Source of the DNA: Karalla daura | Taxonomy: Eukaryota; Chordata; Actinopteri; Chaetodontiformes; Leiognathidae | Assembly: GCA_029224185.1 (NCBI GenBank) | Contig: CM055202.1 | Location: 3,525,165-3,589,164, forward strand | DNA length: 64,000 nt | Direction: 5' to 3' | Part shown: positions 23,332 to 36,425 of the stretch, in pieces | Layout: each line of letters begins with the position of its first letter | Position numbering within the stretch: position 1 is the first letter of the stretch | Position numbers and translations under genes: made by a program | Notes under the pieces: model-generated | What the model was told of the DNA's origin: nothing | Databases searched by the model: none | Seen by the model: only the letters and a program-made list of their open reading frames with translations

Positions 23332-23819
23332 ACACTTCTAACTGATGAAAGAAAAAACTGCGAGGTAACAGACAGGGAAATGCTGCATCCAGTTCCTCTA
23401 AGTCTGCTATTTATCTTGGGAACATCACACTGGTAGAAAACACAGATTTGATTTGTTTTTTGTTTTCTTTCACATATCAGAGGTCAGTGAAGAGTCTCAG
23501 TCATCCATAGCAGTAGTCTGGTCTGATCTGGTCACAACAACAGCAACTTTCTAAAACTTAACACAAGTCCGGTTAGTGTAGTTTCTTTAATCGCCTCAGA
23601 CCACGTACTGGCCCTTTAAGAGGAAGCCCAGCGCCTCAGAGAGGGAGACGATCCATTATCTGGATCTGAACGAGCGGCCGCACGAGCTGGGATGCAGCCG
23701 GCGCTGGTGCTCTGTCGCATCAACAAACACCCACAGGAAATGTAATAAAGCACTCGGCGGTGAGATCACACTCCCCGCCCCTCCTCCAGCTGGCGCCGTG
23801 AAAGCAGAGAGAGGGAGAG

Positions 23820-23872
23820 AGGGGGGGGGGGGGGGGGGGGGGGAGGGGGGGGAGAGAGAGAGAGAGAGAGGG
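23820..23872. repeat. Poly-G and (GA)n tract
   Basis: About 30 G with single A breaks, then GA units. Potential G-quadruplex on the plus strand, poly-C in the hibch transcript. Confidence 0.95.
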
Positions 23873-24137
23873 AGTTTACACTGAAGCCTTCTCGGGCCGT
23901 CTGCTCGCTGCTCCCTCTGTTACTACGCTGTTACTATTTTCGAGGTCTGGCTGTGAACAGGAATCAGATCGTCAGCCTGGATGTTTCCTCTGGAACGTCA
24001 GAGCGTTCCACAGCTCCGAGCAGAACCGTGGAGAACGGGACCTCTGGTTGCACCTGTCGCAGAACAACAGACCAACGGGCTCTCCAACCGCGCTCCTCCC
24101 ACTGCAGGACGGGATGCGCTGGGCCAAGGCATCGTGG

Positions 24138-24188
24138 TGTGAGTGTGTGTGTGTGCGTGTGTGCGTGTGTGTGTGTGCGTGTGTGTGG
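24138..24188. repeat. (GT)n imperfect microsatellite
   Basis: GT/GC array beginning 25 bases beyond the hibch stop codon. Confidence 0.93.
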
Positions 24189-24212
24189 GAGGCAGCTGCA
24201 GCTGGACAGGCC

Positions 24213-26726
24213 TCAGAAGCTCAGGTCTTTCTCTCCCAGAGAGGAGAAGCTCTGCTCCAGCGCCTGCTCCGTCACCTCCTCCAGAGTCGACGGGTTCCAC
24301 TTGGGACTCTGGTCCTTGTCCACCAGAACTGGAGACACAACAAGGAGTGATTATTATCATAATAATCATTATCACAATGACTATTATCAGTAATGAAATG
24401 AGCACGTCCCTGATCCTCACATGCAGCATATGCTGCTCGTTTCAGAATCAGACAAACTTGATTTTTCATGCAGGTTATTGATACTGCAGGAAAAGGTGAT
24501 GGAAACACCTGAATGTCAGGAAAACTTTCAGGAGTGAAATGGAATTTTCTTTTTCATTTCTCATTTACACGTCACTGGACATGATGTAGAAGGTCACGTG
24601 ACCAGTTCACTGCAAACAAGATGGAACAATACTGAACTTTTACTAAATCTAATTAAAGTATCTGGAAAAAAAAGTTCTGGATGTCCATCTTTGTCCTGCT
24701 GGATGAGAGGAGATGAAAATTACGGCTCATTTGCAAAACACCATTCAATGGAAACGAATACAAGCTGCAATCCTACTTGATCGAAATTTCAGAAATATCA
24801 CTATTATGTAATGGAAACACATCTATTGATGTCACAATAGTCACAGATGAGAGAAAAGGTAGAGGTTATGTAGAACATCACCAGAGCTGAACATAACAGT
24901 GAGAGTTCACTTATAGACAGACAGTAACGCTACACATGAATGGGATGTGATGTGATGCTGATGTGTTTGCACATTCAACACGTCATCATGGCTCCCCATC
25001 GCTCCCCTGTGCAGACACTGACCTGCTCTGACGCCCTCGTAGAAGTCACGTCCTCTCTGCAGAAGCAAACACAGGCACACACTCAGAAGCGTCCTCTCAG
25101 CACGCCTCCACCCACTGAGACACTGGCCGTCTGGCTGCTTCCCTACCATGCAGGCCTGGCTCAGGCGGTACTCCATCACCAGGACGTCAGACAGGCTCAG
25201 GGTGGCGCCCAGCTGCAGCTGCTGGTACGTGATCTTCAGGGAGGTGGGAGACATCCTGGACAGGGTCTGGAGGAGGAGACGGAGACGGGTCAGTAGAGGT
25301 AAAGAGTGGAAGAGGGTGTGTGATGAATAGTTCATGATCTCTCTGATTCTGAGGTTCATGGTTTGAACAGATCCTGAAAGAAGCTGCTGGTTCCTTCTGA
25401 CCAGGCCCCGACCCTCCGAGACGCCTCCATCTGGTTTGTGACCGGGTGTCAGTGTCAATAAAACAGAGACAACCCTAATCATTCAAGTTTTTAAGCAGAC
25501 TGAGAGACCACGTCTATCTTTTATACGGTTATGCTTCTAAACCGACCCAGAACGCTTGAGAGTTGTTGTGTTTTATTCATTTATTTATTTATTTTTGAAG
25601 ACCGAAATTCCAACATGGAACTGGAGAATTCAGTCGAGCTTTGTGCAACTAAACTCAGATAGCCAGACGGGACAAGTCGGACTTCAACTGCGTACGAGTC
25701 AAAACAGATCTTTCTCTTCGTCCTTCCTATCAGCCGCTGACAGGGAGCCATGTGTGCCGGCTTGGATCTGAGCGGAGGAGCTGGACGGGAGTCAGAGAGG
25801 AGCCAGGTCTGCAGGGAGTCGGGTTTAGAGCCTCTCTGAGACTGAGACTAACCCCATTAAAAGCTTAAAGCCAGGTTACCACTAATTACAGGACCTTTAG
25901 TGGGCGAGGGGGCTTATCTGCTGGCCGGAGCCGGGCCGCAGCGGAGCAGGTGCAGCTGCTCTGCTTCAGCTCTCTGACTTAGCACCACTCACAGTCGGCT
26001 GTGTCTACTGACCTTATTCTCAACCAGACAGTAACTGGATTATGGTGTTCAGTCAGTCCCAATATCCCACTCATATTCCAGGTTACTACACATTCAGTAC
26101 CATGGCGTGACATGAGGAGCGAGTGGACGGACGTGCTGTTTTCTGTTTTGCAGGGCGACAGCTGCTTTTCAGAGTCTTCCAGCTCTTTCCAGCTTTGTTC
26201 AGCCGAGCGTGCGTCTCCCGCCTCCTTCAGACACCTGTTTATAAATATCTGCAGCATCCAGACGCTCACTATGTGAACTTACATGACTCCATGTGAGTCC
26301 ATGTGACCTTAACTAACCCTGCATGACTGCGTGCATAAGACCCCATGTTTGCAGCATCCAAAGCTTCTTATTCTTTTTCCTCCTCATCTCCATCTTGTTT
26401 TAAACAGAAACATCATGGAGGAATCATGGGTTAACATGTCTCTATGACGTGACTAAGACTGAAGTACTCCACTTTTAATGCTTATTCCAAATATGACCAC
26501 GTTCAGCTTCAGACTCTGGTCATATTCTGGTTAAGATCAGAATATTAATGCTTGTGTGAACATCCAACACATGTTTCCGGTGCCAGTAAAAACCCCAGCG
26601 CTGTCAGATTTCAGAGGCTGTGGGATGAGATCCAACCTCGGCCTGTTTCTGAGCGAACGCTGAGCCGTCTGCCTTCAGGTTCTGCACGATGCCCTCCACG
26701 CTGCTGGAGCTGAACAGCCTGAGGGG

Positions 26727-26811
<85 letters not shown>

Positions 26812-28530
26812 GTTGGGATGCTTCTCTAAAACCCACAGAAGGACCAAAAACAAACAAACAAACAGAGTCGATCCTCTGTGCATCCAAGAGGCCGATGTGC
26901 CTCAGTCCTGCGTGCAGCAGCGCTCCGATAGAAACTATTAAAAACATCAGTCAGGACCAGATCCTCCGCTAAAAATAGCCTCTGACGAAGCACACCTTCT
27001 GCTGCGGGCTGGACTCAGCCTCACAAACACACAGCGCTGGATTTGCTCTTTTCAAGCTTTTTATCAACGGCGACGGGATTATAAATGACACAGCTTAATC
27101 CCATCTGCCGCTGGAAGTTTGTTTCCACCTACCTGTCGATGTCAGACATGTGCTGGTCCAGGACGAACGGCTTCTCCAGGTCCAGGCCGCTCTGTGGACA
27201 GAGGACACAGCTGTCAGCTCACACACAGCCTGGTGTGAGACCAGGACCAGGGCTTGGAGGGGAAACTGGTGCAGAACCTGGTTCTGGTAGGAGTCCAGCA
27301 CTGAGGAGACGTCTGCAGCCGAGGGAGACTTCAGGCTCACCAGCTCCTTCTCCAGGTCCGGGATCTGAGGACGGAGAAGACCGGGAACATTAGAACTCAT
27401 CACAGAAAAGAGTCTTGAAAGGAGTTGATTTTACAAGCCTTTATGTTATACTACAGTCTGTTTCTGCACAGATCTGGAGCCCTTTTATGCATATTTGGCA
27501 TCCATACGAAGGCTTTATGTTTATTTCCAACATACTGGAACAATCATGTGACTTTATGTTCCTTGCTAAATGTCAAATCGATTCCTCAGTCATGTGCCTT
27601 CACATACTTGTGTACCAGGGGATAAGCAAACTATTAAGGCAGGCTCTGGGAAATACACTTTGGAGGCTGATTTCTTTTGATGTGGAATTATCCAGGTTCT
27701 TCCAGATTTCAAAAGAGGCCGGATAAGCTCTTTGTTTTGCTGATGTTGTTTTGTTTCGGGTCAAAGTCTGCAGTAAAAACTGGACTCACAAACAATGTCG
27801 TCTGTCCTCAAAATCCAAGGTTAGAGTCCTGAACAAGCCGCGCCGCCCACTGCTCTGACCTGATACCAGCAGCCTGTCGGAGTGGAGCGAGGCGCCCGGT
27901 GACTCAGCGTCTCCCCCTCACCTTCTCAGGCTCTTAGACGATAACGTCAGAGCCGTAAACTGAGAGAGCTCCAGCTTCACTTTAGACTTGAGTGAGTCTG
28001 TCTCTTTTTAGGAGCACAGAATAGTGATGTGGAAATTTGCACTTTGTGCAAAATGTAAATAAAAGAGGTTTTTGATCCACAGGGGGGGCTTTACAGTAAT
28101 GATCTATTTAGCTTTCACAAACTCAGTACTTCACTGAATGTTACTGAGAACATACCTGAGAAAGTGTACTTATGTAAAACTAGCACATTTGCAATTTGGT
28201 GCAAAATGAATGGTGCAAAAGTGAGAAGTATCCACCATTAATTCTATGTCATTAAAGTATATATATATGAATTTGCACTGCAGTGAAGTATTAGTTGGTT
28301 TCCACCTTTGGTCACAGTTTCCTTTGGAATCAGGTTGTAGCTTGTGAATTGTAAAGCGAGCCCTACTGTACCTTTTTAGCCTCGACGAAGTGGGTGGCGA
28401 CTCCGGCTCTCTGCACGTCCCGTCCCTTCAGACGGAAACCTGTCAGGGCCAGAAACAGGCCCAGCTTTCCCCGGAGCCGGGGCAGAAAATAACCTCCTCC
28501 CACGTCAGGGAAAAGCCCTGTCGAAACACA

Positions 28531-28568
<38 letters not shown>

Positions 28569-31500
28569 GTCATCCTGTCACTCCAGCAACAGCACGCTTC
28601 ACTACACACTGAACAATCCCACACGGCTGACCTTACACATCAAAAACACTACAACGGGTGGCAGTTAAAATGTAAAATATGTGTGTGGAAATACACATAT
28701 TGACTAGTTCATTTGACGGTTGGTCAATAAGAATCAGAGAGTGACTTGAAGAAGTGGGAAATTTGTTTTAATTACAGAACAAATAAGTACTAGAGCACAA
28801 AAGTGATGAACAGCATATTATTTAACATCTGTTATTTAATAAATAAACTCATTCTAGCTCTGACGTCTCCTACTAATAGATGCTCCCAATGCTAACGGAA
28901 AACGCTAACAGCTAACAAGGGGTGAGCTTGTAGAGGAGAGTTTCTTTCCTTCACTACTGTTAAGCTAATGGCTAAGGCTAACACTTAAAGCTAATGCTTG
29001 GAATTGATGCAGATACTAACAACTACTGCAAGTACTGCAGTTACCGTAGAAGACAGTTTACTGTGTTTCTTCCTCTACTGTTACTCTCTCAGCTAATGCT
29101 AATGCTAATACGCAATGCTAACAGCTAACTGCCCTCTTGGACACGTATCCTCTGCACCTTTATGGCAACATCAAGGAGTAGAGGGAGGATTGTAGTAGTA
29201 GCTGTAGTTGATATAGTAGTAGAAATCATTCAGTTTTTCACAACTAAAACATTACTGGTAGTAGTAGTAGTAGTAGCAGTGGAAATAGTATTTCACATTA
29301 CACCTCATTTATAAGTTTTATTCATTTTTTGTGACCTAGCTCAAGGAGCAGCAGATGTTCAGGCAACAATTCATCATATTCAGTTCCATCCACATTCATC
29401 CTGATCCTGTCCTAGTGGCTAGACTGTCAGCAAACAAGGCTGCGGCGATGACATCAAGCATGATGATATGATGACACAAGATGATTTGATTGATTGACCG
29501 TTGAACAGTTGTTGATTAACTTCCAGCAGCTCTGTGCCATTTTATGCCGGCAGGGAACTGAACAAAAGGCCGCCCCGCCACTGACAGCTCCACTTGCGGC
29601 TTATGAGCACTTACGATTATGAAACATTTGGTCACAATCCGCGGCTTTAATCTGCGCTGAATCGATGCCGCATTTCCAATAACGTTTGATTTTGGTGTTT
29701 CAGGAAGCGAGACTCCACCGGTCACAGATCCTCTGTGCGATAGCGTGAGGCGAGTGTTTGTGGGGCGAGGAGGAGGAGGAGGAGGAGGAGGAGGAGGAGG
29801 AGGAGGAGGGGGGAGAGGGGGATTAGATGAGTTGACCTGATTCACGGCTGAAAATGTAATATCATAAATGCAGCAGATTATGGCTGTTGTTCAGAAAAGC
29901 GAGTGAAAGCTGTTAATCCCACACGTCGTAGAAGGGGTTAAACCTTCGCCCGGAGCAGGCGAGCGTGTCTGTGACGGACAGGGACGAGTGCCACGGAGGA
30001 GTCCTGTGCAGTTAGGAGGCCTTCAGTCAAAACTTAAAGAACTCACACAGTTTAGTTTTGAGATTATCCTGCTTTATAGGTCAGTCAGTTACTGCTCCAT
30101 GAATGAGAATGGACAGAATTCTGCTCAGATTTACTGCAACAACTAAGGAAATTAGCAGCAATTTCAACTGAGTTGTTCAATGTCAAATGTTCATTCATGC
30201 TGCATGGAGGCCAAGATGAAGTTTGGACGTTTTGTTTGATGTCATAAAGGACGACAGAAAGCAGGAAATATCACAATTATGAGGCTGAGATCAGACGGTT
30301 TTGACTGTATTTCTTACAAACATACTCAATAACTAACATTATTATTGCCTTATTACGCCTCTGATTACACACCTGATTCAGAATCTGAACTTCATTCATT
30401 TGCAGCAGCTCTAGTTTTTGATATCTCATATATATCTGTATGTACATATAACTGCTTTATTCATCAAAAATATTGACAACAATAAGGTAGACATTCATTG
30501 TTACAGTTCGGGTTTGCAGCTATTCACTGAAGGTTTCCACAAACACGAATCAAACAGGAGTATGCTGCGTAGATATTGATCTGGTGAGAATCTCTCGGGA
30601 TGCACACGTCATCAGTTCATTTCACTCTTGTCGTCTTTTTAAAGATCTTGCTTCAGGAAATTGCTTTTTGTCCTGTGTATTTCCAGAAATATTTGCTCTT
30701 TGACTCCTAATAAAAACTCTTCATTTACGCTGGTCCGGACTCAGACGAGGGTGCTGAATTATAGAGTGTCGGGTGGAAGGTGGGATGAGGTATTAATAAT
30801 AAATGACGGCTGGGGTCCCCCTCCTCCCCCAGAGGGCGAGGGGAGCCCTGATCATGTGATGAAGGGAGGAGGGAGGAGGGGAAACAATGGACGAGGCTTT
30901 CATCCCAGTCTGTGGCCTCTGGATTGACTGACTGTACTCACAGCTTCCTGCTGAGCAGCAGGAGCCCCTCCACGCCCAGCGACACGGCTTTTACACGCTT
31001 GACGTGTAAAGTCAGCTAAGACAGCCACGTGTGAGCTTCTGAAGTTCACGTGGGTGAGGTTTGGGGTCGGCACACACCCCGACGTAAAGGAGTTTGAGCC
31101 GAGTTTTGAGCCGAGAGAAAACAGGACGCAGAATCTGAATTCGAGGAAGGAAGTCGCATTAAAATTTAATGCAATTCAAATGAATTTGTGTGAATTATTT
31201 AGGAGTAGAGTTCAACAATAACATTCTACATTTCAGTATGATTTCAGCACCACAAAAAGTTGTCAATAAACTAAGTAGCATATCTTTCAGTCGTCGAGGA
31301 GGAGGTAGAGGAGGTCGGTCAAAGTAGCGAACTGTTTCTAAATCTGATGTAAATATCGTGAAAGTCCATCTTTTCCAAAGTCAAGTCTGTAAAAACGTCT
31401 GAAAGTTAGCTGGAGAAATACTCTCTCATTCTTGAAACAATGGTGATATTGTGAAGCAGTATTAGCAAACGATCCTCCTATGCAAAGCACCCTTCAATGG

Positions 31501-34221
31501 AAACACCTGCAGGTTTTATTTCTCTTATAAAGTGTAACGGAAACAAATGCAGAAATATGAAAAAACACTCCATGTCTCTCCCCCAGGAGGAGGCCTCATC
31601 AGCACGATGCTTCTTTACACCACTCTCAACTATTCCAGCACTTGAAACTTGCACAACCCTGGTTCCCTTCAGTGGAACGAGCCCAGTTCTACAACGTGAT
31701 CGTAGCTGCAGCAAATCCAGTGCGTGAGAGAGGCCCTCGAGAGCATCCAACCCCAGGATCAAGTCTAAAATAAGCAAGTGGGGCTCTCCAAGCAGCTGTG
31801 AAACTATCCATGAGTCCTTCTGGTTGCAGCAGGGAGCTGCAGATCACGCCGGAGCACAAATAGGACAGAGTGGGATCACATAGGCTTCCAGCAACTTCTG
31901 CAAAAGTGGCCCAAGAGAGTTGAGACAATGCTGAGATCCTTGTTTTCGAGCTGGAGCAGCTCCAAACATCTCTGCTCATCGGCTCAGGATTGATCACCGT
32001 TTTCCAAAGTCAGATTTTCAAGAACTTTTGAGCATCCATTTTCAAGCCTGTCCAGCGCTTTACAGCTGTGATACGTTACAAATACACGCACACCCGAGGC
32101 CTTGAGATAGTAGAAACGATCAATACTTTTTGAAAAATGAGAAATGAAACTTTTTTAACTGCCTGGGGCAATAGAAAACTATCAAATCTCAAGTGTTTTT
32201 TTTCAAAGAGTTTTGAACCTTTTGAATGCAAAGTTAATACGTTTCGATGCTTGATTGAAACGATGAGATTTCAAGTATTTGTCCAGCACTTCGTCCAAAT
32301 TCAAAGTTTTTTCCAGCCTTGAAGACACTGAAGCTCGGAGCGTTTCCTGTTTGTCACTTGATTCGATGAGAAGACGCTCGGGGAGCAGCATCGACATCCA
32401 TCACCATCTATCCGGAGCGATCAGACGAACCGAGGCGCCTGCTCAGCTCCTGCTCCTCCTCAGATAATTAACAAACAGATTTACTCTGAGCAACTGGGCT
32501 GGAGATGAAGCCTGTGGATCTCAGAGACAAAAAGCTCGTTTTTTTGTTTGTCTTTTTCTTTTTTCTTTCCCCGTAACGTCGCCTGTAAGTCGCTCGTTGT
32601 CGGAGATTTGTTGCTAATCTCTTCAGCGCCTCAGGAGGAGGCCATCTGTCTGCACGCCTCGATTAGCTGAGGAGCAGAGTGAAGCTCAGCTCCCAGCAAC
32701 AGGACCCGGCCAGGGCAGGACACCTCTTACAGAGACCTCAGTGAGTGGCACTGTGACCAGCTTTCACAAAGTTTACAACTCAGTCCACCCACACTGTCCT
32801 TTTCTTCTCTTTGGCCTTGTGTCGAACATAGAGCTTTCTACAGCTGGAAATAAAGGATCAAGCATGTTTCTGTTTCTCATCTCGGCTTCATAAATGTAAA
32901 TATTTTCTGTCTCTACAGTCCTCCAGTTCATAAAAGTGAATGTCATTTAAGAGAGCGGGCCGAAACAGGCCTTTGAAAGCGTTATTTTGGCCTTTGTGGA
33001 ACAGTTTCTGCATCTTTTCAGCAGACAGACACGTTCACTGAGCAAGTGGTGGAAAGATGAATTACCTGCTAAACCCACTGTTTACTGCAGCCCCAGCAGA
33101 CAGACCTCACATGTGTGTGTGTGAGAGTAGTTATGAGATGGATGCAGTCAGGCCTGAAATCACTGCTCCTACATAATTAATGCTCTCAGACACACACACA
33201 CCCCTCCCAGCCCCCCAGCCCTCCCAGCCCCCCCAGCCCCCCCAGCATGGGGCGGCACTGGTGCAGCTGGACGGCCTTACCGATGGCGGTCTCCGGCATG
33301 GCGAACAGCGTCTTCTCGGTGGCCACGCGAAAGCGCCCGTGAACAGACAGCCCGACACCCTGCAGGGGAGAGGAGGACATGAATAATACATGGAGTCCTG
33401 ATGTATTGACGACTCCGAGCATCCACGCTTTATGTATCAACGCTGAATACTTATACTACAGTTGTATATATTTTTACCCATATGTACATTTTCATAGGTA
33501 CTTTTCTTTTTTTTTTTTACATTCCACCATATGTCAAACACTCAGAATTTAAGGGGAATGTGGATGTTTATTCTTCCAATTATGACTAAGTTATTTTCTT
33601 TGAAAGTGATTCGTACAAAACTTTAGGATTTCACAAAGACTGCTGCTACAATTTTGCTTTTGTTTTTTTAAGTACTTTTTAAATAAAGTTGTGAAGTTTG
33701 GGCCGTTACATCAAAAGATAACGACCATAGAGGAATAATTAGCTACGGCTACACACTTGCTTGGCTTGATTGGTCTGAAGAGTGTTTGTCAAAACTGGCC
33801 AAATTTTGTGCCCCTCTTTTGAACTTTTCTTTGTCTGACAAAAGAAAAGTTCCTAGTTTTTAGAGCACAAGCTAAACTAAAAGAAAGAATAAAAAAAAAA
33901 CACACAATCATTGCAGGACTCCAGGGATGAATCTGATCTGATCACGTTTCTGGGCCTCACGGTTTATGCCTCACAAAGACTTGTCGGAGAGGAAAGTGAG
34001 GAGGAGAAAAGAATCAGGACAAAAACAGCAGAGCTCCGCTGCTCAGGACCCCAAAATAAACAGAATCGATGCTGTGATGAAGAGCTGATGAGGCAGAGGA
34101 GGCAGCGGGGGAGAAAACAGAACGAGACCATTAATAACTGTCACCTCCACAGAGAAGAAGAACCCAGCTGAAGTTTGAGAGGAAACGCTGACTAAAAACA
34201 AAACCTGAGGACCATGTGTAA

Positions 34222-34262
<41 letters not shown>

Positions 34263-34410
34263 AGAGAGAGGGAGCAAGAGGGAGAGAGAGAAAAGAAAGA
34301 GAGAAAAGAAAGAGAGAGATTTATGTTTGTTGTTTCCAGCGAGGGTAGAGGTGAAGGCTAATGAGCAGTGTGGGCCAGAGGACGTTTCAAGCACAGTTAG
34401 GGCTCTGTAA

Positions 34411-34453
<43 letters not shown>

Positions 34454-34514
34454 CTTCAGATTATGAGGTTGCCATGGCAACACCGTCCTCGACTTATATG
34501 CATAAAACAATGTT

Positions 34515-34563
<49 letters not shown>

Positions 34564-34689
34564 GCAGGTACAGTGAGAGGCAGGTGGATAAACATGTGGT
34601 TCAGTTCACTGTTTAAATAATCATCAGGATCATTTCATCCTTTCAGTTTGTGACACTCGTTGATATGTCACCTTGTTATTACTCATTAT

Positions 34690-34734
<45 letters not shown>

Positions 34735-36389
34735 CACACACACACACACCTCACGTCGGAGCAGGAAACGATCGGTCTTTGTTAAAATATTCAGGAATTC
34801 TCTCTCTCTCTCTGCTCCAGATGAAGGAAGACACTTGGAGAGTCTACTGGCCTGAGGAGCAGCCACATGTTTATTATTGTTGTTATTATTGTCATGATTA
34901 TTATTAAGTTATTGTTAAAGGTTTATCTCTTGTAACTTATTATTATTGTTTACACTTTATTTTCACTCACTTATTCATGTTATTAATTTGCTTATTATAG
35001 TATTATATATACACTACTGTAAATGTTCAGCTTGAAAATCAAATGCAGGACTAGACTGGAGGAGCAGCTACACTAAACAAGAGAGGAGGAGAGGAGCAGA
35101 AAGGAGCAGAGAGGAGAGAGGAGAGGAGAGGAGCAGAGAGGAGGAGAGAGGAGAGGAGCAGAGAGGAGGAGAGAGGAGGGGAGAGGAGGAGAGAGGAGGG
35201 GAGAGGAGGAGAGAGGAGAGGAGGAGAGAGGAGAGGAGGAGAGGAGCAGAGAGGAGCAGAGAGCAGAGCTGCAGCAGGCTGGTCACATGACCTCCTCTGT
35301 CCCTGACTCTGGTGATTCATGACTCTGGGTCAGCAGGTAAATCCACCTGGAGCCGAGACTGGAGCTCCACGACCCAGTTCACCTCCCAGCGCTCCTTCAT
35401 CTGCTCCTCAGTGACACCGAGGACCGGTACGGATGGACGTCAGGCCCGGGGGACACACTGGTTCAGTAATTAAGTCTCCTACAAACGCTGGAGGCTTCAT
35501 CCTCTAGCACTTCGTTTTCCTGTTGATACTATTCTATGAAATATGAATCTACGGCTAAATCTACGAAAAACCCTACAAAATAAAGTAAAGCTCACTATTT
35601 AAGTGATTAAGAATTCAACAAATGGTTCGATCATGTTTATGTGGCATATGAAGACACAAGACAGATGAAGACACAAGACTCCATTAGTTCTTCGCAAAAT
35701 AAAAACTATTTCTCAAATTTTATGAAGATAAATTCTGATGTTTTCATCATTTTTTTTTAATCAGATCTAGACAAAGTTCAGTATCATTTTGTCATGTGAC
35801 CAAAGTCACATCCAGCGTGTCAATGCAAAAAAGTGTTTCCATCAGACTTTTAAAATGAACCCATTTTTAACATCTGGGATGTTTTTTTGGCATTTAGTTG
35901 TTTCCAGCAGTAGTTTTTATTGTGTCATGTCTAGGTGCTGATGCTAACACCCCTACTATCAGCTGTTCCCTCTGGAGCAGAGCATTCAGGATCTTCTGTG
36001 TGGAGCTTATGTTACTTCAGTGTTTGTTGCTGTTTGCTCCTGAAATGAAGAAGCTGAAATATCATTTCTCCTCTTTGGCAAACAGAAAACACAGCTGAGA
36101 ACCAGCCAAACAAAGCTGAGGCGCTGGACTGGAGAGTGAGCTCGCTCTGTGGGAGCGGTTTGTCTCCGAGCCGTTTTAACAAAAGGACCGCGGAGGATTA
36201 GGAAAAAAAAGAAAAAGAAAAGGAAAAAAATGAGAATGAACAGACGCGCTCTCTGTAAAGAGTCAAAAAAAGGAGAGAGAGAGAGAAAGAACTCCAGAGG
36301 CAAACAAAGAAGACGGACTGTGACTTCTGTTTGGATGAGAGCGATTCGATGACGCTTTATTAACACGTCCAGCTGAGAGCACAACCTAG

Positions 36390-36425
<36 letters not shown>

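Larger units (their letters stand above)
19333..24212. other. Convergent region between C2orf88 and hibch
   Basis: Holds the C2orf88 3' UTR and the hibch 3' end. It also contains a (TA)n array at 20817-20865, a MITE-like element at 20298-20577, a (CA)n array, a poly-G/(GA)n stretch and a (GT)n array just after the hibch stop. I see no supported coding exon. Confidence 0.6.

Noticed and set aside
24520..24840. Possible extra hibch exon or gene in this AT-rich stretch
   Set aside because: All 14 hibch exons already join in frame. The segment shares GGAAACAC-type phrases with 31490 and 63346 and looks like a dispersed repeat.
34219..34749. Clustered arrays with regular spacing considered as a CRISPR-like layout
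   Set aside because: These are (GT)n/(CA)n microsatellites with unrelated spacers in a vertebrate intron.
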